This document shows positions 35,391-43,657 of a stretch of DNA of 64,000 nt, one piece after another. A program made the position numbers and the translations under genes. The number at the start of each line of letters is the position of its first letter. Position 1 is the first letter of the stretch. The notes under the pieces are model-generated. The model did no database searches, was not told the DNA's origin, and saw only the letters and a list, made by a program, of their open reading frames with translations. The stretch lies in the NCBI GenBank assembly GCA_029564595.1, contig JAKQPS010000113.1:252927-316926 (forward strand), written 5' to 3'. The stretch is from a bacterium (GTDB lineage Bacteria > UBP15 > UBA6099).

Positions 35391-36086
35391 TTATTTCCAA
35401 TGTTCCGGCCTGAAATCCGGAGGGAGCACTGTATGGAATTTTTTGACGCGCCAGTTTCGCAGAAAGGCGACCCTGCGCAGATTAGGATCGGGATTGGTGG
35501 GCATCGGATGCCCCACTTTTTCCATCAGAGGCAGGTCTGAACTGCTGTCCGAATAGAAATAACAGTCCTTAAGATCGAATCCGTGTTCCTGAACGTATTC
35601 GCGGGCGAGAATCAGTTTGCCTTCCTCGTAACAGAAAGGTTTATCCGCAGTGGCTACCATCAGCCCGTCTTTATAGTGAAAATTCGTGGCGATCGACTTG
35701 TTGACTCCGAGATAGTCGCCGAGCACGTCAATCAAAGGCTGGAGGCTGGCAGTCAGCAGCACCACGTGATTGCCCCGCTTCTTGTGCCATACAATTTCTT
35801 TGTAAGCCAACCTGTATATGTTGTGCCGCATGTGCTTATCGAAACAATTTTGCGCGATTTCGTCGATTTCCGCTTTTGAACGACCCTCAAACTGCGACAA
35901 TCCCTTTTCCATCAGATTGTCGTAGTCGACCGCGCCCGTCTTAGAATCGATCAACGCTTTCAACATGTCCCAAATGTAACGCGGGGATGTCGTTTCGCCT
36001 TTGCCGAGAAACATCAGCTTGGCCAGCATCACTCCGGATGAGCCTTTTAGAATCGTGTCGTCAACGTCGAAAAATGCGACCGCCAT
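35391..36086 (-). CDS. HAD-IB family phosphatase (SerB/CicA-like)
   Basis: A 231-residue HAD hydrolase of class IB. Motif I is FDVDDTILKGSS (nucleophile and acid Asp), motif II VVLLTASLQP, motif III around CYEEGKLILA, and motif IV SDSSSDLPLMEKVG. The cap is the small helical type near residues 30-100. Such enzymes dephosphorylate small metabolites such as phosphoserine or lysophospholipids; the target here cannot be told. The start ATG 36086 lacks a strong ribosome site. It is 53 bases after the redoxin-like gene. Confidence 0.85.
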   Translation of the reverse strand: MAVAFFDVDDTILKGSSGVMLAKLMFLGKGETTSPRYIWDMLKALIDSKTGAVDYDNLMEKGLSQFEGRSKAEIDEIAQNCFDKHMRHNIYRLAYKEIVWHKKRGNHVVLLTASLQPLIDVLGDYLGVNKSIATNFHYKDGLMVATADKPFCYEEGKLILAREYVQEHGFDLKDCYFYSDSSSDLPLMEKVGHPMPTNPDPNLRRVAFLRNWRVKKFHTVLPPDFRPEHWK

Positions 36087-36139
36087 GTGTCCGCCCCGCC
36101 CGCCGTTTTTCCAAATATCCGCCCCGCTGCTCCGGGAGC

Positions 36140-37276
36140 CTACTTAATATACCCTTCTTCTCGCAGTTCGTCCAGAACATATTTCGTTCTGTTGAACGTG
36201 TTGAATATCACCATAGACGTGATGGTGGCCGAGGTCACAGCGTCCGCTTTGGGGTCGAACAGCAACGGCCTTTCTATCTGTCTTCCGGCGACGCGTTGCC
36301 TGAATATCTCGGCGTCGGATTCGTCCCACGGCTTGTTTCCAAGCTTAGACAGGTAGACCGGCTCGAACCCGATGAACTTTCCCTTTTCGTCGAAACTGTA
36401 CACAAAAAAGACGTTATGGCAGTCGTTGCACGGAATTCTTCTGGCGATGACGCGCGCGAATACTTTTCCGGATGTGGAAGAAGCGATGAATATTTCGCCG
36501 TTAACCGGCAGCGCGATCTTTTCAAGCTCCGATATCGAACCCGCCGGAGAAAAGGCCTTCTCCACCTTTAACTGTAGTTCCTCATCCGTCACAGGAAGTT
36601 TCAAATCGGCCTTCTCGTCCGCTTTTTTTATTTCTCTCGCTTTCGCCGCAAGCGCCGTCAAGTCGGCAATGAGCGCCGCGCGGGTAGATTCGTACAGCTT
36701 CTTTTCGTCGCGCATCAGCCCCAGATGCGTGTCGACGACCGTCAGACCGCCTGCGCCGTCCGGTCTGGCAAAAATCAAAAACGGCGTGCGAGGGTCTCCG
36801 GCCATCGCGTGAACCTCGAAATTCTCGTCCGGAAACAACGGGAACTGCACAACTTTCTCCCGCCTGAATGCCGCAAGCTCATTGACGTTGTTGCCCGCGC
36901 CCACCGCTATCATCTTCACCCTTCCCCGCAAATCAGCGTCCGATTCGATCATGTCGTACAACTTGTTCATATAAGGAGCCATGCCGTGGCAGCTTACGCA
37001 ATACACGCTGATTATCTCAACCAGCAGCAAATCCGCCTTGATGTCCGTCAATCTGAAAGGCTCTTCGCTTTTAGGAAGGCCGAGGTAGTTCAGAGTCGCC
37101 TCGTCTCCGGGGGTTGGAAGACTGAAGTTCCACAGCGCGTTTCCGGGCCCCGGAAGACCGCCGGTTTTATCCTCGCGCCAATCCTGTCCCATTATGCTGG
37201 GAATCGCCATTGCCGCCGCAACGATCGCGACGACTGTCGCCGCCAAAAAATATTTCGCCGTTTTCGATTTCTTCAT
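36140..37276 (-). CDS. Exported redoxin-like protein with CxxCH motifs and an FMN-binding-like domain
   Basis: A 378-residue protein with an N-terminal signal or anchor (residues 9-29). Residues about 75-200 have a thioredoxin/TlpA-like pattern: LLLVEIISVYCVSCHGMAPYMN (in two pieces), with Cys93, Cys96 and His97 serving either as a thiol pair or a c-haem site. A second CNDCH (Cys283, Cys286, His287) lies in the C-terminal domain, which ends with DAVTSATITS (about 345-354), close to the DxxSGATxTS signature of FMN_bind domains (RnfG/NqrC/NosR), where the last Thr can bind FMN. AAGGAGG precedes ATG 37276. It sits 29 bases after thioredoxin reductase. A periplasmic thiol or haem electron link is likely; no close named homologue comes to mind. 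Confidence 0.7.
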   Translation of the reverse strand: MKKSKTAKYFLAATVVAIVAAAMAIPSIMGQDWREDKTGGLPGPGNALWNFSLPTPGDEATLNYLGLPKSEEPFRLTDIKADLLLVEIISVYCVSCHGMAPYMNKLYDMIESDADLRGRVKMIAVGAGNNVNELAAFRREKVVQFPLFPDENFEVHAMAGDPRTPFLIFARPDGAGGLTVVDTHLGLMRDEKKLYESTRAALIADLTALAAKAREIKKADEKADLKLPVTDEELQLKVEKAFSPAGSISELEKIALPVNGEIFIASSTSGKVFARVIARRIPCNDCHNVFFVYSFDEKGKFIGFEPVYLSKLGNKPWDESDAEIFRQRVAGRQIERPLLFDPKADAVTSATITSMVIFNTFNRTKYVLDELREEGYIK

Positions 37277-37305
37277 ATTGATGCCTCCTTGAAAATGGTA
37301 AATGT

Positions 37306-38259
37306 TCAACCGCCCGATCTGATTACATATCGATATGCGGAAAGCGCCGCTTTGGCTCCCTCTCCCGCCGCAACGATTATTTGTTTTTCGGGAACCGTCG
37401 TAACATCGCCGGCCGCAAAGATGCCGGGAACGTCCGTGCGGCATGCGCAATCGACGATAATTTCTCCCAATTCATTCATAGGAACAACGCCTCTTGCGAA
37501 ATCTACGGCCGGGGTCGAGCCGATCTCCACGAACACGCCGCTCACGCTCAATTCGCGGGCGACTAGCGTCGCTTTATCTTCTATCTCGATGCCCTTCAGC
37601 ATCTTTTCGCCGAACACTCGTTTTACGGACGCGTTAACTATCGGCTCTATGTTCGGCATTTTCTTGATTTTTTCAAGATAGACTTCGTCAGCTCTCAACG
37701 CCGGGCCGATTTCGATAATATAAACCTTCGGACATATCTTCTGAAGCTGAATAGCGGCCATCAAACCTGAGTTGCCCCCGCCGACCACCGCCACATCCAT
37801 CCCGGCGAACATCGGGCCGTCGCACGTCGCGCAGAACATCACTCCCCGGCCCGCATAGTCGTCTTCTCCGGGAACTCCCATTCTGCGAGGCTTCCTCCCA
37901 GACGCTATGATAACCGACTTGCCTGAGATGATTGCGCCGTCTTCCAACGCGACTTCAAAAACTTGGCCGGTTTTAAGCGACGCCGCCCGGCCGTATTCGC
38001 GCTTAATTCCGAACGAAGTCACGTGAGCCTCGAATTTTTCGACAAGCTCCGCGCCCGATATGTGCGTGTATCCTAGATAGTTCTCAACTTCCGATGAGTA
38101 TGCCGCTTGCCCGCCAAGCTCGTCGCCGAGCACTATCGCGCTCATATTCTTTCTAACCGCGTAAATTGCCGCCGTCATGCCGGCAGGCCCGCAGCCAATT
38201 ATGACTACGTCATAAACTTCTTTTGCTGTTTCGTTCTCGGGGTTCATCGCGGCATCCAT
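37306..38259 (-). CDS. trxB: Thioredoxin reductase
   Basis: A low-molecular-weight flavoprotein of about 317 residues that reduces thioredoxin or glutaredoxin-like proteins with NAD(P)H. Seen: FAD motif VVIIGCGPAGMTAAIYA, the redox pair in CATCDGPMF, the nucleotide motif VAVVGGGNSGLMAAI, and the closing FAD motif GIFAAGDVTT. The nucleotide loop cannot tell NADH from NADPH. Start is uncertain: ATG 38259, ATG 38247 and TTG 38271 are all in frame, none with a strong ribosome site; translation is probably coupled to the glutaredoxin-like gene, whose stop is at 38268. Confidence 0.94.
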   Translation of the reverse strand: MDAAMNPENETAKEVYDVVIIGCGPAGMTAAIYAVRKNMSAIVLGDELGGQAAYSSEVENYLGYTHISGAELVEKFEAHVTSFGIKREYGRAASLKTGQVFEVALEDGAIISGKSVIIASGRKPRRMGVPGEDDYAGRGVMFCATCDGPMFAGMDVAVVGGGNSGLMAAIQLQKICPKVYIIEIGPALRADEVYLEKIKKMPNIEPIVNASVKRVFGEKMLKGIEIEDKATLVARELSVSGVFVEIGSTPAVDFARGVVPMNELGEIIVDCACRTDVPGIFAAGDVTTVPEKQIIVAAGEGAKAALSAYRYVIRSGG

Positions 38260-38267
38260 TCGCCGTC

Positions 38268-38501
38268 TCAAAGCCCTAAGGCGTTATCGATGTCGGCCTT
38301 CTCGAAACCCGCGATGACACGTCCGTCGATATCCAACACGGGCACTCCCATCTGGCCTGACTTCTCGACCATTTCCTTCCTCTTGTCGGCGTCCACGGCG
38401 ACATCGTAGTCCGTGTACGCGACGCCCTTTTCGTCTAGATATTTCTTCAAGCTCTTGCAGTGCGGACACGTGGATGTGGAATAGAGCAGCACATTAGCCA
38501 T
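38268..38501 (-). CDS. Glutaredoxin/NrdH-like thiol carrier
   Basis: A 77-residue thioredoxin-fold protein with redox motif CPHC at residues 12-15 (YSTSTCPHCKSLKKYL), cis-Pro loop MGVPVLDIDG and GFEKADIDNAL at the end. This size and pattern fit anaerobe glutaredoxin-like proteins reduced directly by thioredoxin reductase, which is the next gene. GAGGCG stands before ATG 38501. Confidence 0.92.
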   Translation of the reverse strand: MANVLLYSTSTCPHCKSLKKYLDEKGVAYTDYDVAVDADKRKEMVEKSGQMGVPVLDIDGRVIAGFEKADIDNALGL

Positions 38502-38548
38502 TTGTCGCCTCGCCTCTTCGCGCCCGCCTTCGCGGCGCTGATATAAAC

Positions 38549-39040
38549 TCACTCGTTCGTGAACATCCCGTTATCTTGAAAATAATTATAGTAATCCTGA
38601 ATGTAGTTAGCGTGACCCAACTCCCATTCCGCCAGCATGGCGTAAAGGCGCTTCTCCATCTGATTGGCGGCTTTTCCGCTCAGTTCGAGGTACATGGCGC
38701 GGCCTTTGTTTTCCATTTCTATGGCGCGTTCGAGGGCCTCGGTTTCCGTGGCCGTAACAGCGATGTCCTTAGCCAAGCTCCGGGACGCTTCGACGAATAT
38801 AGCTTTGAAGTCCTTTTCGGGGCTGATGGTTATTTCATCCGGCCATTCGCCGCCCGCCGACAATCTGTCGTGCAACCCGGACAGGTAATCGACGTGCTTC
38901 TTTTCATCTTCGACAAGCATTTCGAACAACGCTCTCGTTGCGGGATTTAGCGCCCGTTCCGCTGCCATCCGGTAGTAATCCATGCCCTCTTTCTCGAAAA
39001 AAACGACCTCTATCAATGCTTGGATGCCTGCGTCGTCCAT
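38549..39040 (-). CDS. Ferritin-like diiron protein, rubrerythrin family without rubredoxin domain
   Basis: A 163-residue four-helix protein: FFEKEGMDYYRMAAE (first Glu ligand), VEDEKKHVDYLSGL (ExxH), AIEMENKGRAMYLE, and EWELGHANYIQDYYNYF (ExxH-like). It lacks the C-terminal Cys4 iron site of true rubrerythrin. Likely roles are peroxide reduction or iron handling. GGGAGG precedes ATG 39040. It stands between the glutaredoxin-like gene and the rubredoxin reductase-like gene. Confidence 0.88.
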   Translation of the reverse strand: MDDAGIQALIEVVFFEKEGMDYYRMAAERALNPATRALFEMLVEDEKKHVDYLSGLHDRLSAGGEWPDEITISPEKDFKAIFVEASRSLAKDIAVTATETEALERAIEMENKGRAMYLELSGKAANQMEKRLYAMLAEWELGHANYIQDYYNYFQDNGMFTNE

Positions 39041-39067
39041 TGTTTCCTCCCGCTGTTTGCGGCGCTG

Positions 39068-40012
39068 TCACTGATTCAACAGTTCCGCTATTTTTGCGCC
39101 CGCGTATTCTCCTTGCTTCATCGCGTTCATGTACGGCGAACCGTATTGCTGTTTTTCAGCCCCTTCGACGGATGTTTCCGCGCAGTCTCCCGCCGCGAAA
39201 GCCGTCTCAGTCGATGTTCTTAGTTCCGAGTCGACGACGATGCCGCGCGCGGTCTTTATAGCCGAGCCTTCGAGGAATCTCAAATCCGGAGACGCGCCGA
39301 TTGTGGCAATCGCAAGTCCGGTATGTATCACCGCGCCGCATTTTGTGACCACTCTCTCCAGCCTGCTTTCTGATCCTTCAAACCTTTCCACTTCGTCGTC
39401 CAGTTCAACATTGACCCCGTTCTTGATCATCGAGTCGCAGCGGTTCTCCGCCTGATCAGGCTTCAGCGCGGGCGCTCCCACTTTGTCCTTGCCGCCTCGG
39501 ACGAGCAAAGAGACGCTCGCGCCTCTCTTGCACAAAGCTTCCGCCGCTTCGACGCCCAGAATGCCGGCTCCAGCCACGACTATCCTTGATTGTCCCTCCG
39601 CCCTGCGAAGTATATCCTCCGCGTCAGCCAGCGTTCGCAGAGTGACAACCCCGTCCAACTCGGAACCGGGCCATCTGGGCTTGTTGGCGACCGCTCCGCT
39701 TGCAAAAAGCAGATAGTTGTAATTCAATGCGCTTCCGCCGCGCAACATTGCGACTCGCGCTTCAGCGTCAACTCGCTCGATCCGCCCGAACAAAAGCGAA
39801 ACCGCGTTCCTCGAATAAAAGTCCGGCTTTAGAAAAATGTCGTCCTTCTTGATTTCGCCGGACATGAATCCGAGAGAAAGCTTCGGTCTCGGATAGAAGG
39901 GAAAAGGCTCGTCCGTGACCATGAGAATGGACGCATTCGGCGCGCCCTTCCGAATAGTTTCGGCAGCCTTTCGCCCCGCCGCTCCGTTGCCGATTATCAA
40001 CACATCTGCCAT
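39068..40012 (-). CDS. NAD(P)H:rubredoxin reductase-like flavoprotein
   Basis: A 314-residue FAD enzyme of the pyridine nucleotide-disulfide reductase fold without a redox cysteine pair. FAD motif VLIIGNGAAGRKAAETI at the N terminus, PFYPRPKLSLGFMSG, NAD(P) motif IVVAGAGILGVEAAEAL, and TAFAAGDCAE near the end. Its place directly before rubredoxin (56 bases) and the flavodiiron gene argues that it feeds rubredoxin. ATG 40012 is preceded by AAGG; an open frame upstream reaches into the rubredoxin gene and is not used. Confidence 0.88.
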   Translation of the reverse strand: MADVLIIGNGAAGRKAAETIRKGAPNASILMVTDEPFPFYPRPKLSLGFMSGEIKKDDIFLKPDFYSRNAVSLLFGRIERVDAEARVAMLRGGSALNYNYLLFASGAVANKPRWPGSELDGVVTLRTLADAEDILRRAEGQSRIVVAGAGILGVEAAEALCKRGASVSLLVRGGKDKVGAPALKPDQAENRCDSMIKNGVNVELDDEVERFEGSESRLERVVTKCGAVIHTGLAIATIGASPDLRFLEGSAIKTARGIVVDSELRTSTETAFAAGDCAETSVEGAEKQQYGSPYMNAMKQGEYAGAKIAELLNQ

Positions 40013-40068
40013 CGCGACCTTCTTTCTCCAATGAAAACTCGAAAACAAAACGCGTTTTACCGCTCGCG

Positions 40069-40227
40069 TCACACTTTCTCGAACATATCTTTGCCGACTC
40101 CGCAGTCCGGGCATACCCAGTCATCCGGGATGTCTTCAAAAGCCGTTCCGGCGGCGACGCCGTTGTCGGGGTCTCCGACGGCGGGATCGTAGATGTAACC
40201 GCAGGCGGTGCATTCGTATTTCGACAT
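40069..40227 (-). CDS. Rubredoxin
   Basis: A 52-residue one-iron electron carrier. The four ligands are in [12 protein letters not shown] and [12 protein letters not shown], with the usual [19 protein letters not shown] between (here given in part). Length is typical. ATG 40227 lies seven bases after GGAGG; the in-frame ATG at 40233 overlaps that site and is unlikely. It links the reductase downstream with the flavodiiron protein, rubrerythrin and superoxide reductase upstream. Confidence 0.96.
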   Translation of the reverse strand: MSKYECTACGYIYDPAVGDPDNGVAAGTAFEDIPDDWVCPDCGVGKDMFEKV

Positions 40228-40262
40228 TTTCATTCCTCCATTATCACGGAACATAGTTCCGG

Positions 40263-41453
40263 TTATTTGTAAGATTCAACTTTGTCGGCAAGCTCCGCGC
40301 CTAGCTTGCGGCATTCCTCAAGCGTCGCGGCGTCGGGCTTGTAAACGCATGTCAGAGGCTCGCGGACTCTCGCTATCCCGGTCTTTTCAAGCTCTTCGTC
40401 AACCTGTTTGGCTCCGCCGCCTGCCCATCCATGCGACCCGAACGCGGCTCCGATCTTATTTGTCGGTTTAAGACCTCTCAAGTATGCGCAGAACGCCGCG
40501 CAGGTCGGAAGTATGTTGTTGTTTAGCGTCGGAGAGCCGACAGCCAGCGCGCCCGCGTCCAAAACCTCTGTCATAATCTCGGTTAAATCGTTCACGCTCA
40601 GTTTAATCAGCCTTGCGTCCACGCCCGGCCTCGTCGCGCCTTCCAATATCGCCTTTGCCATCTGTTCCGTGCTCATCCACATTGTGTCGTATATAACCAG
40701 AACTTTCGGTGTCGGCTTGCAGTCCGCCCAATCCTTGTACGAGGCGACAAAATCCGCAATGTGTTTCCTTAGAATCAGGCCGTGCGCCGGGGCCACCATG
40801 TCGATGTCGAGCTGCTCGACCGCAGGAAGCGTCTTCTTCACCACCTTGCCGAGGTGCATGATTATGTTCGCATAATATTTCTTTGCCTCGCGCATAAGTT
40901 CGTCGTAAGGAACTTCGTCGTCGAAACAGCCCGATGAGGCGAAGTGCTGTCCGAAAATATCCATCGAAAAAAGAAGCTTGTCCGAAGGGCTGTATGTGAC
41001 CATCGAGTCTGGCCAATGCGCCATCGGGGTGGCCACGAACGAAAGCGTCCGCGAGCCGATATTCAGAGTGTCACCCGTTTTTACGACGTTGATTTTCCAG
41101 TCGGAACCGCCGTAGTATCTTTCCAGCCCGGATTTCCCCGCCGCAGTGGCTATTATCGTCGCGCCGGGCGCGGCCGCCATCACATGCGGGGTCGAACTGG
41201 AGTGATCCGGCTCCGTGTGGTTCGATATCAGATAGTCTATCTTCGCGGGGTCAACAATCTTCGCTATGTTTTCAAGCAGACGCGACGAAAATCTATTTTT
41301 GACCGTATCGACGAGGGTTATCTTCTCGTCGACTATCAGGTACGCGTTATATGTGGAGCCTCTCGAAGTGGTATAGCCGTGAAAGTCGCGCACATTCCAG
41401 TCTTTGACCCCAACGGTATATATATTTTTTTTAATCTCAATAGGATTGCCCAT
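40263..41453 (-). CDS. fprA: Flavodiiron protein (FprA type)
   Basis: A 396-residue soluble enzyme that reduces O2 to water or NO to N2O. The N-terminal metallo-beta-lactamase domain carries diiron ligands [10 protein letters not shown] (HxExDH), AHWPDSMV and the later HGLILR; the C-terminal flavodoxin domain (from about 255: [19 protein letters not shown]) binds FMN. It ends without an extra rubredoxin domain, so it depends on the separate rubredoxin 35 bases downstream. ATG 41453 follows a G-rich ribosome site. Confidence 0.96.
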   Translation of the reverse strand: MGNPIEIKKNIYTVGVKDWNVRDFHGYTTSRGSTYNAYLIVDEKITLVDTVKNRFSSRLLENIAKIVDPAKIDYLISNHTEPDHSSSTPHVMAAAPGATIIATAAGKSGLERYYGGSDWKINVVKTGDTLNIGSRTLSFVATPMAHWPDSMVTYSPSDKLLFSMDIFGQHFASSGCFDDEVPYDELMREAKKYYANIIMHLGKVVKKTLPAVEQLDIDMVAPAHGLILRKHIADFVASYKDWADCKPTPKVLVIYDTMWMSTEQMAKAILEGATRPGVDARLIKLSVNDLTEIMTEVLDAGALAVGSPTLNNNILPTCAAFCAYLRGLKPTNKIGAAFGSHGWAGGGAKQVDEELEKTGIARVREPLTCVYKPDAATLEECRKLGAELADKVESYK

Positions 41454-41500
41454 TAGAATCCCCCCGGATGTCTTCAAAACAAACCGCTCGAAAAATCCAC

Positions 41501-41536
41501 GAAACGCCCGCGCCTCAAGCGGCGCGGGCGCGTTTC
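41501..41536 (-). terminator. Strong GC hairpin between rubrerythrin and flavodiiron genes
   Basis: GAAACGCCCGCGCC at 41501-41514 pairs with GGCGCGGGCGCGTTTC at 41521-41536 with one 2-base bulge and a six-base loop. On the minus strand it is followed by GTGGATTTTTC, a short T run. It could end part of the transcription after rubrerythrin or protect the upstream mRNA, giving more superoxide reductase and rubrerythrin than downstream products. Confidence 0.6.
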
Positions 41537-41567
41537 ATCGTTGCAAAACTTCGCGGACACTTTTTGC

Positions 41568-42140
41568 TCAGAACTTCTCGCATAGCAACTGGAAATAAGG
41601 CTGTTCATGCTTGCAGGCGGGACATATCTTGGGCGCGTCCGCGCCTTTGTGAACGTATCCGCAGTTCCTGCATGTCCATGTGGTCGCTTTTGCTTTCTTG
41701 AAAACCGACTTTTCCTTCACAACCTTGAGAAGGTCGAGATACCTTTTTTCATGATGCTTTTCGGCAACGGAGACCGCGTCGAAAGTAGCGGCAACATCCT
41801 TGAAGCCTTCTTTGCGGGCCACTTTCGCGAACATCGGATAAAGCACGCTGTGTTCGTGTTTCTCGCCCATAGCCGCATGCAGCAGATTGTCGGCGGTCGT
41901 TCCCATGTCCCCGGCGGGATACATGGCGGTTATCTCCACGTCTCCGCCTTCAAGGTGCTTGTAGAACCTTTTCGCGTGTTCCTTCTCCTGATTGGCGGTC
42001 TCTTCGAAGATCGCCATAATCTGCTGATAGCCTTCATTGCGCGCGACTGACGCGAAATAGGTGTACCTGTTTCTCGCCTGCGACTCGCCGGCGAACGCCG
42101 CCAGCAGATTCTTTTCCGTTTCGCTTCCCTTAAGCTTCAT
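41568..42140 (-). CDS. rbr: Rubrerythrin (classic long form)
   Basis: A 190-residue peroxide reductase. N terminus KGSETEKNLLAAFAGESQARNRYTYFA (in part GESQARNRYTY) gives the first diiron ligands; ETANQEKEHAKRFYKHL and SVAEKHHEKRYLDLL supply the others; the C terminus has the rubredoxin-type site TCRNCGYVHKG...CPACKHEQ. AGGAGG lies upstream of ATG 42140. It follows desulfoferrodoxin by 73 bases: superoxide is turned to peroxide by that protein and peroxide to water by this one. Confidence 0.97.
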   Translation of the reverse strand: MKLKGSETEKNLLAAFAGESQARNRYTYFASVARNEGYQQIMAIFEETANQEKEHAKRFYKHLEGGDVEITAMYPAGDMGTTADNLLHAAMGEKHEHSVLYPMFAKVARKEGFKDVAATFDAVSVAEKHHEKRYLDLLKVVKEKSVFKKAKATTWTCRNCGYVHKGADAPKICPACKHEQPYFQLLCEKF

Positions 42141-42213
42141 ACAATCCTCCTATGGATGTTAATTTTGCTCATGCGTCTGCCCGGCATTCCGCGCGGACAG
42201 CGTTCTTCGATAA

Positions 42214-42591
42214 CTATGCTTTCCAGAGACCGTGCAGGTTGCAATACTCGCGTACCGACACTTCCCCGTCCGCCTTGAAGCAAATCTCCGCCTCCGGAGC
42301 CATGCCGGGTTCGAGGAACACTCTGCACGTCCTGCCGCCGGAAATAACCTGTATCCATTCAATCCAGTGTTTCTCCTCCATCGGATGCGGAACCGACCCG
42401 ACTTTGACCACGTAACCGTCGGCTGTCTTTTCGGCGACTGGCACGTGCTTCTCCTTCGACGCGTCCACTGTGTTCTCGGCAAACAGGATCATTTCCTTGC
42501 CACAACATTCGAGAGAGCCTTTGCCCCCATGTAGAACTTCCACGATATTGCCGCACATCTCGCACTTGTAAACCTGAAATCTTTCAGCCAT
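42214..42591 (-). CDS. dfx: Desulfoferrodoxin (2Fe superoxide reductase)
   Basis: A 125-residue cytoplasmic superoxide reductase. The N-terminal desulforedoxin-like domain has its iron site complete (YKCEMCGN and LECCGKEM), so this is the two-iron class. The catalytic centre ligands are present: [16 protein letters not shown] and CNLHGLW (four His, one Cys). It is the first gene after the strong promoter at 42624-42652 and gets its electrons from rubredoxin made by the same array. Confidence 0.97.
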   Translation of the reverse strand: MAERFQVYKCEMCGNIVEVLHGGKGSLECCGKEMILFAENTVDASKEKHVPVAEKTADGYVVKVGSVPHPMEEKHWIEWIQVISGGRTCRVFLEPGMAPEAEICFKADGEVSVREYCNLHGLWKA

Positions 42592-42608
42592 TTCTTTGCT
42601 CCCTTCAC

Positions 42609-42633
42609 TGATTATATTGTCTTATTATATTCA
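42609..42633. promoter_or_regulatory. AT-rich imperfect dyad over the -10 box (possible Fur/PerR-type operator)
   Basis: TGATTATATTGT, central C, TTATTATATTCA: the arms match at eight of twelve positions (TGA-TATA-T pattern). It covers the -10 hexamer of the desulfoferrodoxin promoter, where a repressor would act. AT-rich dyads at such sites are typical of Fur/PerR family operators, but this is not an exact match to a known consensus. Confidence 0.4.
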
Positions 42634-42652
42634 GACGTCGCCCGGTTTTCAA
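42624..42652 (-). promoter_or_regulatory. Promoter of the oxygen-defence array
   Basis: On the minus strand, TTGAAA (42647-42652), a 17-base spacer, then TATAAT (42624-42629). This is near perfect for the housekeeping sigma factor. The start of desulfoferrodoxin is about 33 bases downstream of the -10 box. Confidence 0.85.
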
Positions 42653-42676
42653 TCGCCGAACGCGCCATTCACTGCT

Positions 42677-43234
42677 TTAATGCTTCGTGTTCGTTCTTGA
42701 TTCAATCATGTCTTTCATCATCTTGCGCGCCCTGAATATCCTCGATTTTACCGTCCCTATCGGCAAATCAAGGATTTTCGCCACTTCTTCATACAAATAT
42801 CCTTCAAAATGAAATAACGAAAAAGGCATCCTGAATGAGTCGGGCAGAGAATACAACATCCTCTCTATCCCATTATCTATATGAGTTTCCATGAAAACTT
42901 TTTCGGGGTTTTCAGCATAATGAACCGCGTTCTCCGCCACGGCGTGATATATGATATTCTCGCATTCGCCGTCCGAAAAATCGCATTCCATTTTCCTCTT
43001 GTTCTTATTCACGTTGTTTATGTGGGTGTTAATCATTATCCGACTCATCCATGCTTTGAAATTGGTTCCCAGTTCGAATTTGTCCCAATAGTTGAAACCC
43101 TTCAACAGCGTTTCCTGATACAGGTCTTCGGCGTCTTGTGTGTTTCGGGTCAGGCTGATTGCCTGCGACCATAATCTGGTTCTTTCCCGCTCCACGTATT
43201 CTGTGAATTCCATGTATTCTTCCGCGCCGTTCAT
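42677..43234 (-). CDS. ECF-type RNA polymerase sigma factor
   Basis: A 185-residue sigma70-family factor with region 2 (DAEDLYQETLLKGF, FKAWMSRIMINTHIN) and region 4 (LPDSFRMPFSLFHFEGYLYEEVAKIL, in part; PIGTVKSRIFRARKMM helix-turn-helix), separated by a linker, without regions 1 and 3. ATG 43234 follows GAGGTGG. The stop is 25 bases before the -35 of the oxygen-defence promoter, so a link to that array is possible, though that promoter looks housekeeping. No recognisable anti-sigma gene lies nearby unless the small gene upstream serves that role. Confidence 0.93.
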   Translation of the reverse strand: MNGAEEYMEFTEYVERERTRLWSQAISLTRNTQDAEDLYQETLLKGFNYWDKFELGTNFKAWMSRIMINTHINNVNKNKRKMECDFSDGECENIIYHAVAENAVHYAENPEKVFMETHIDNGIERMLYSLPDSFRMPFSLFHFEGYLYEEVAKILDLPIGTVKSRIFRARKMMKDMIESRTNTKH

Positions 43235-43255
43235 TTCGCCACCTCTCTGTTTAAT

Positions 43256-43456
43256 TCATTCCCATTTGTTTTTGTCTTTGTGTTTCAAAATTTCCTCTTC
43301 CGCCATTTTCTTTATTTTGTACGCGCTATCCCTAACTACTCCGTACAAAACTCCACAACTGTCGTCGTTCCTATCCTCATCGCCCTGTTCGGCGACTTGG
43401 AACATCTCTTTTGTGACTTCGAGAACTTTTTTTAAGTTTTCGTTGAATGCTTTCAA
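43256..43456 (-). CDS. Small protein of unknown function upstream of the sigma factor
   Basis: A 66-residue charged, helical protein (MKAFNENLKKVLEVTKEM at the start, ending KHKDKNKWE) with no membrane segment and one Cys. It starts at TTG 43454-43456, with GAGGAC six bases before it, and ends 21 bases before the sigma factor start, so the two look like one unit. The good ribosome site and spacing favour a real gene. It lacks the zinc-binding HxxxCxxC motif of common anti-sigma factors. Function not known. Confidence 0.5.
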   Translation of the reverse strand: MKAFNENLKKVLEVTKEMFQVAEQGDEDRNDDSCGVLYGVVRDSAYKIKKMAEEEILKHKDKNKWE

Positions 43457-43657
43457 ATTGATGTCCTCGATATTTCCAAGTATTTGTGATTATTCTGTGT
43501 TTTTTCCTCATCGGTTCGACATCCCGCTCCTTTATTAAGCAAACACTTAGCCAGATTGATGTCGATAGCCGCAATATTCGCAAATATCATTTGAAACAGG
43601 CGATATTTATTTTTCAATCGACATTGTCGAGATGTTCGTCAACTGTAACTCGTATTT

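Noticed and set aside
36140-37450. 436-residue form of the redoxin-like protein
   Set aside because: The extra 58 residues overlap thioredoxin reductase, while a strong AAGGAGG lies before ATG 37276 and puts the signal peptide at the N terminus.
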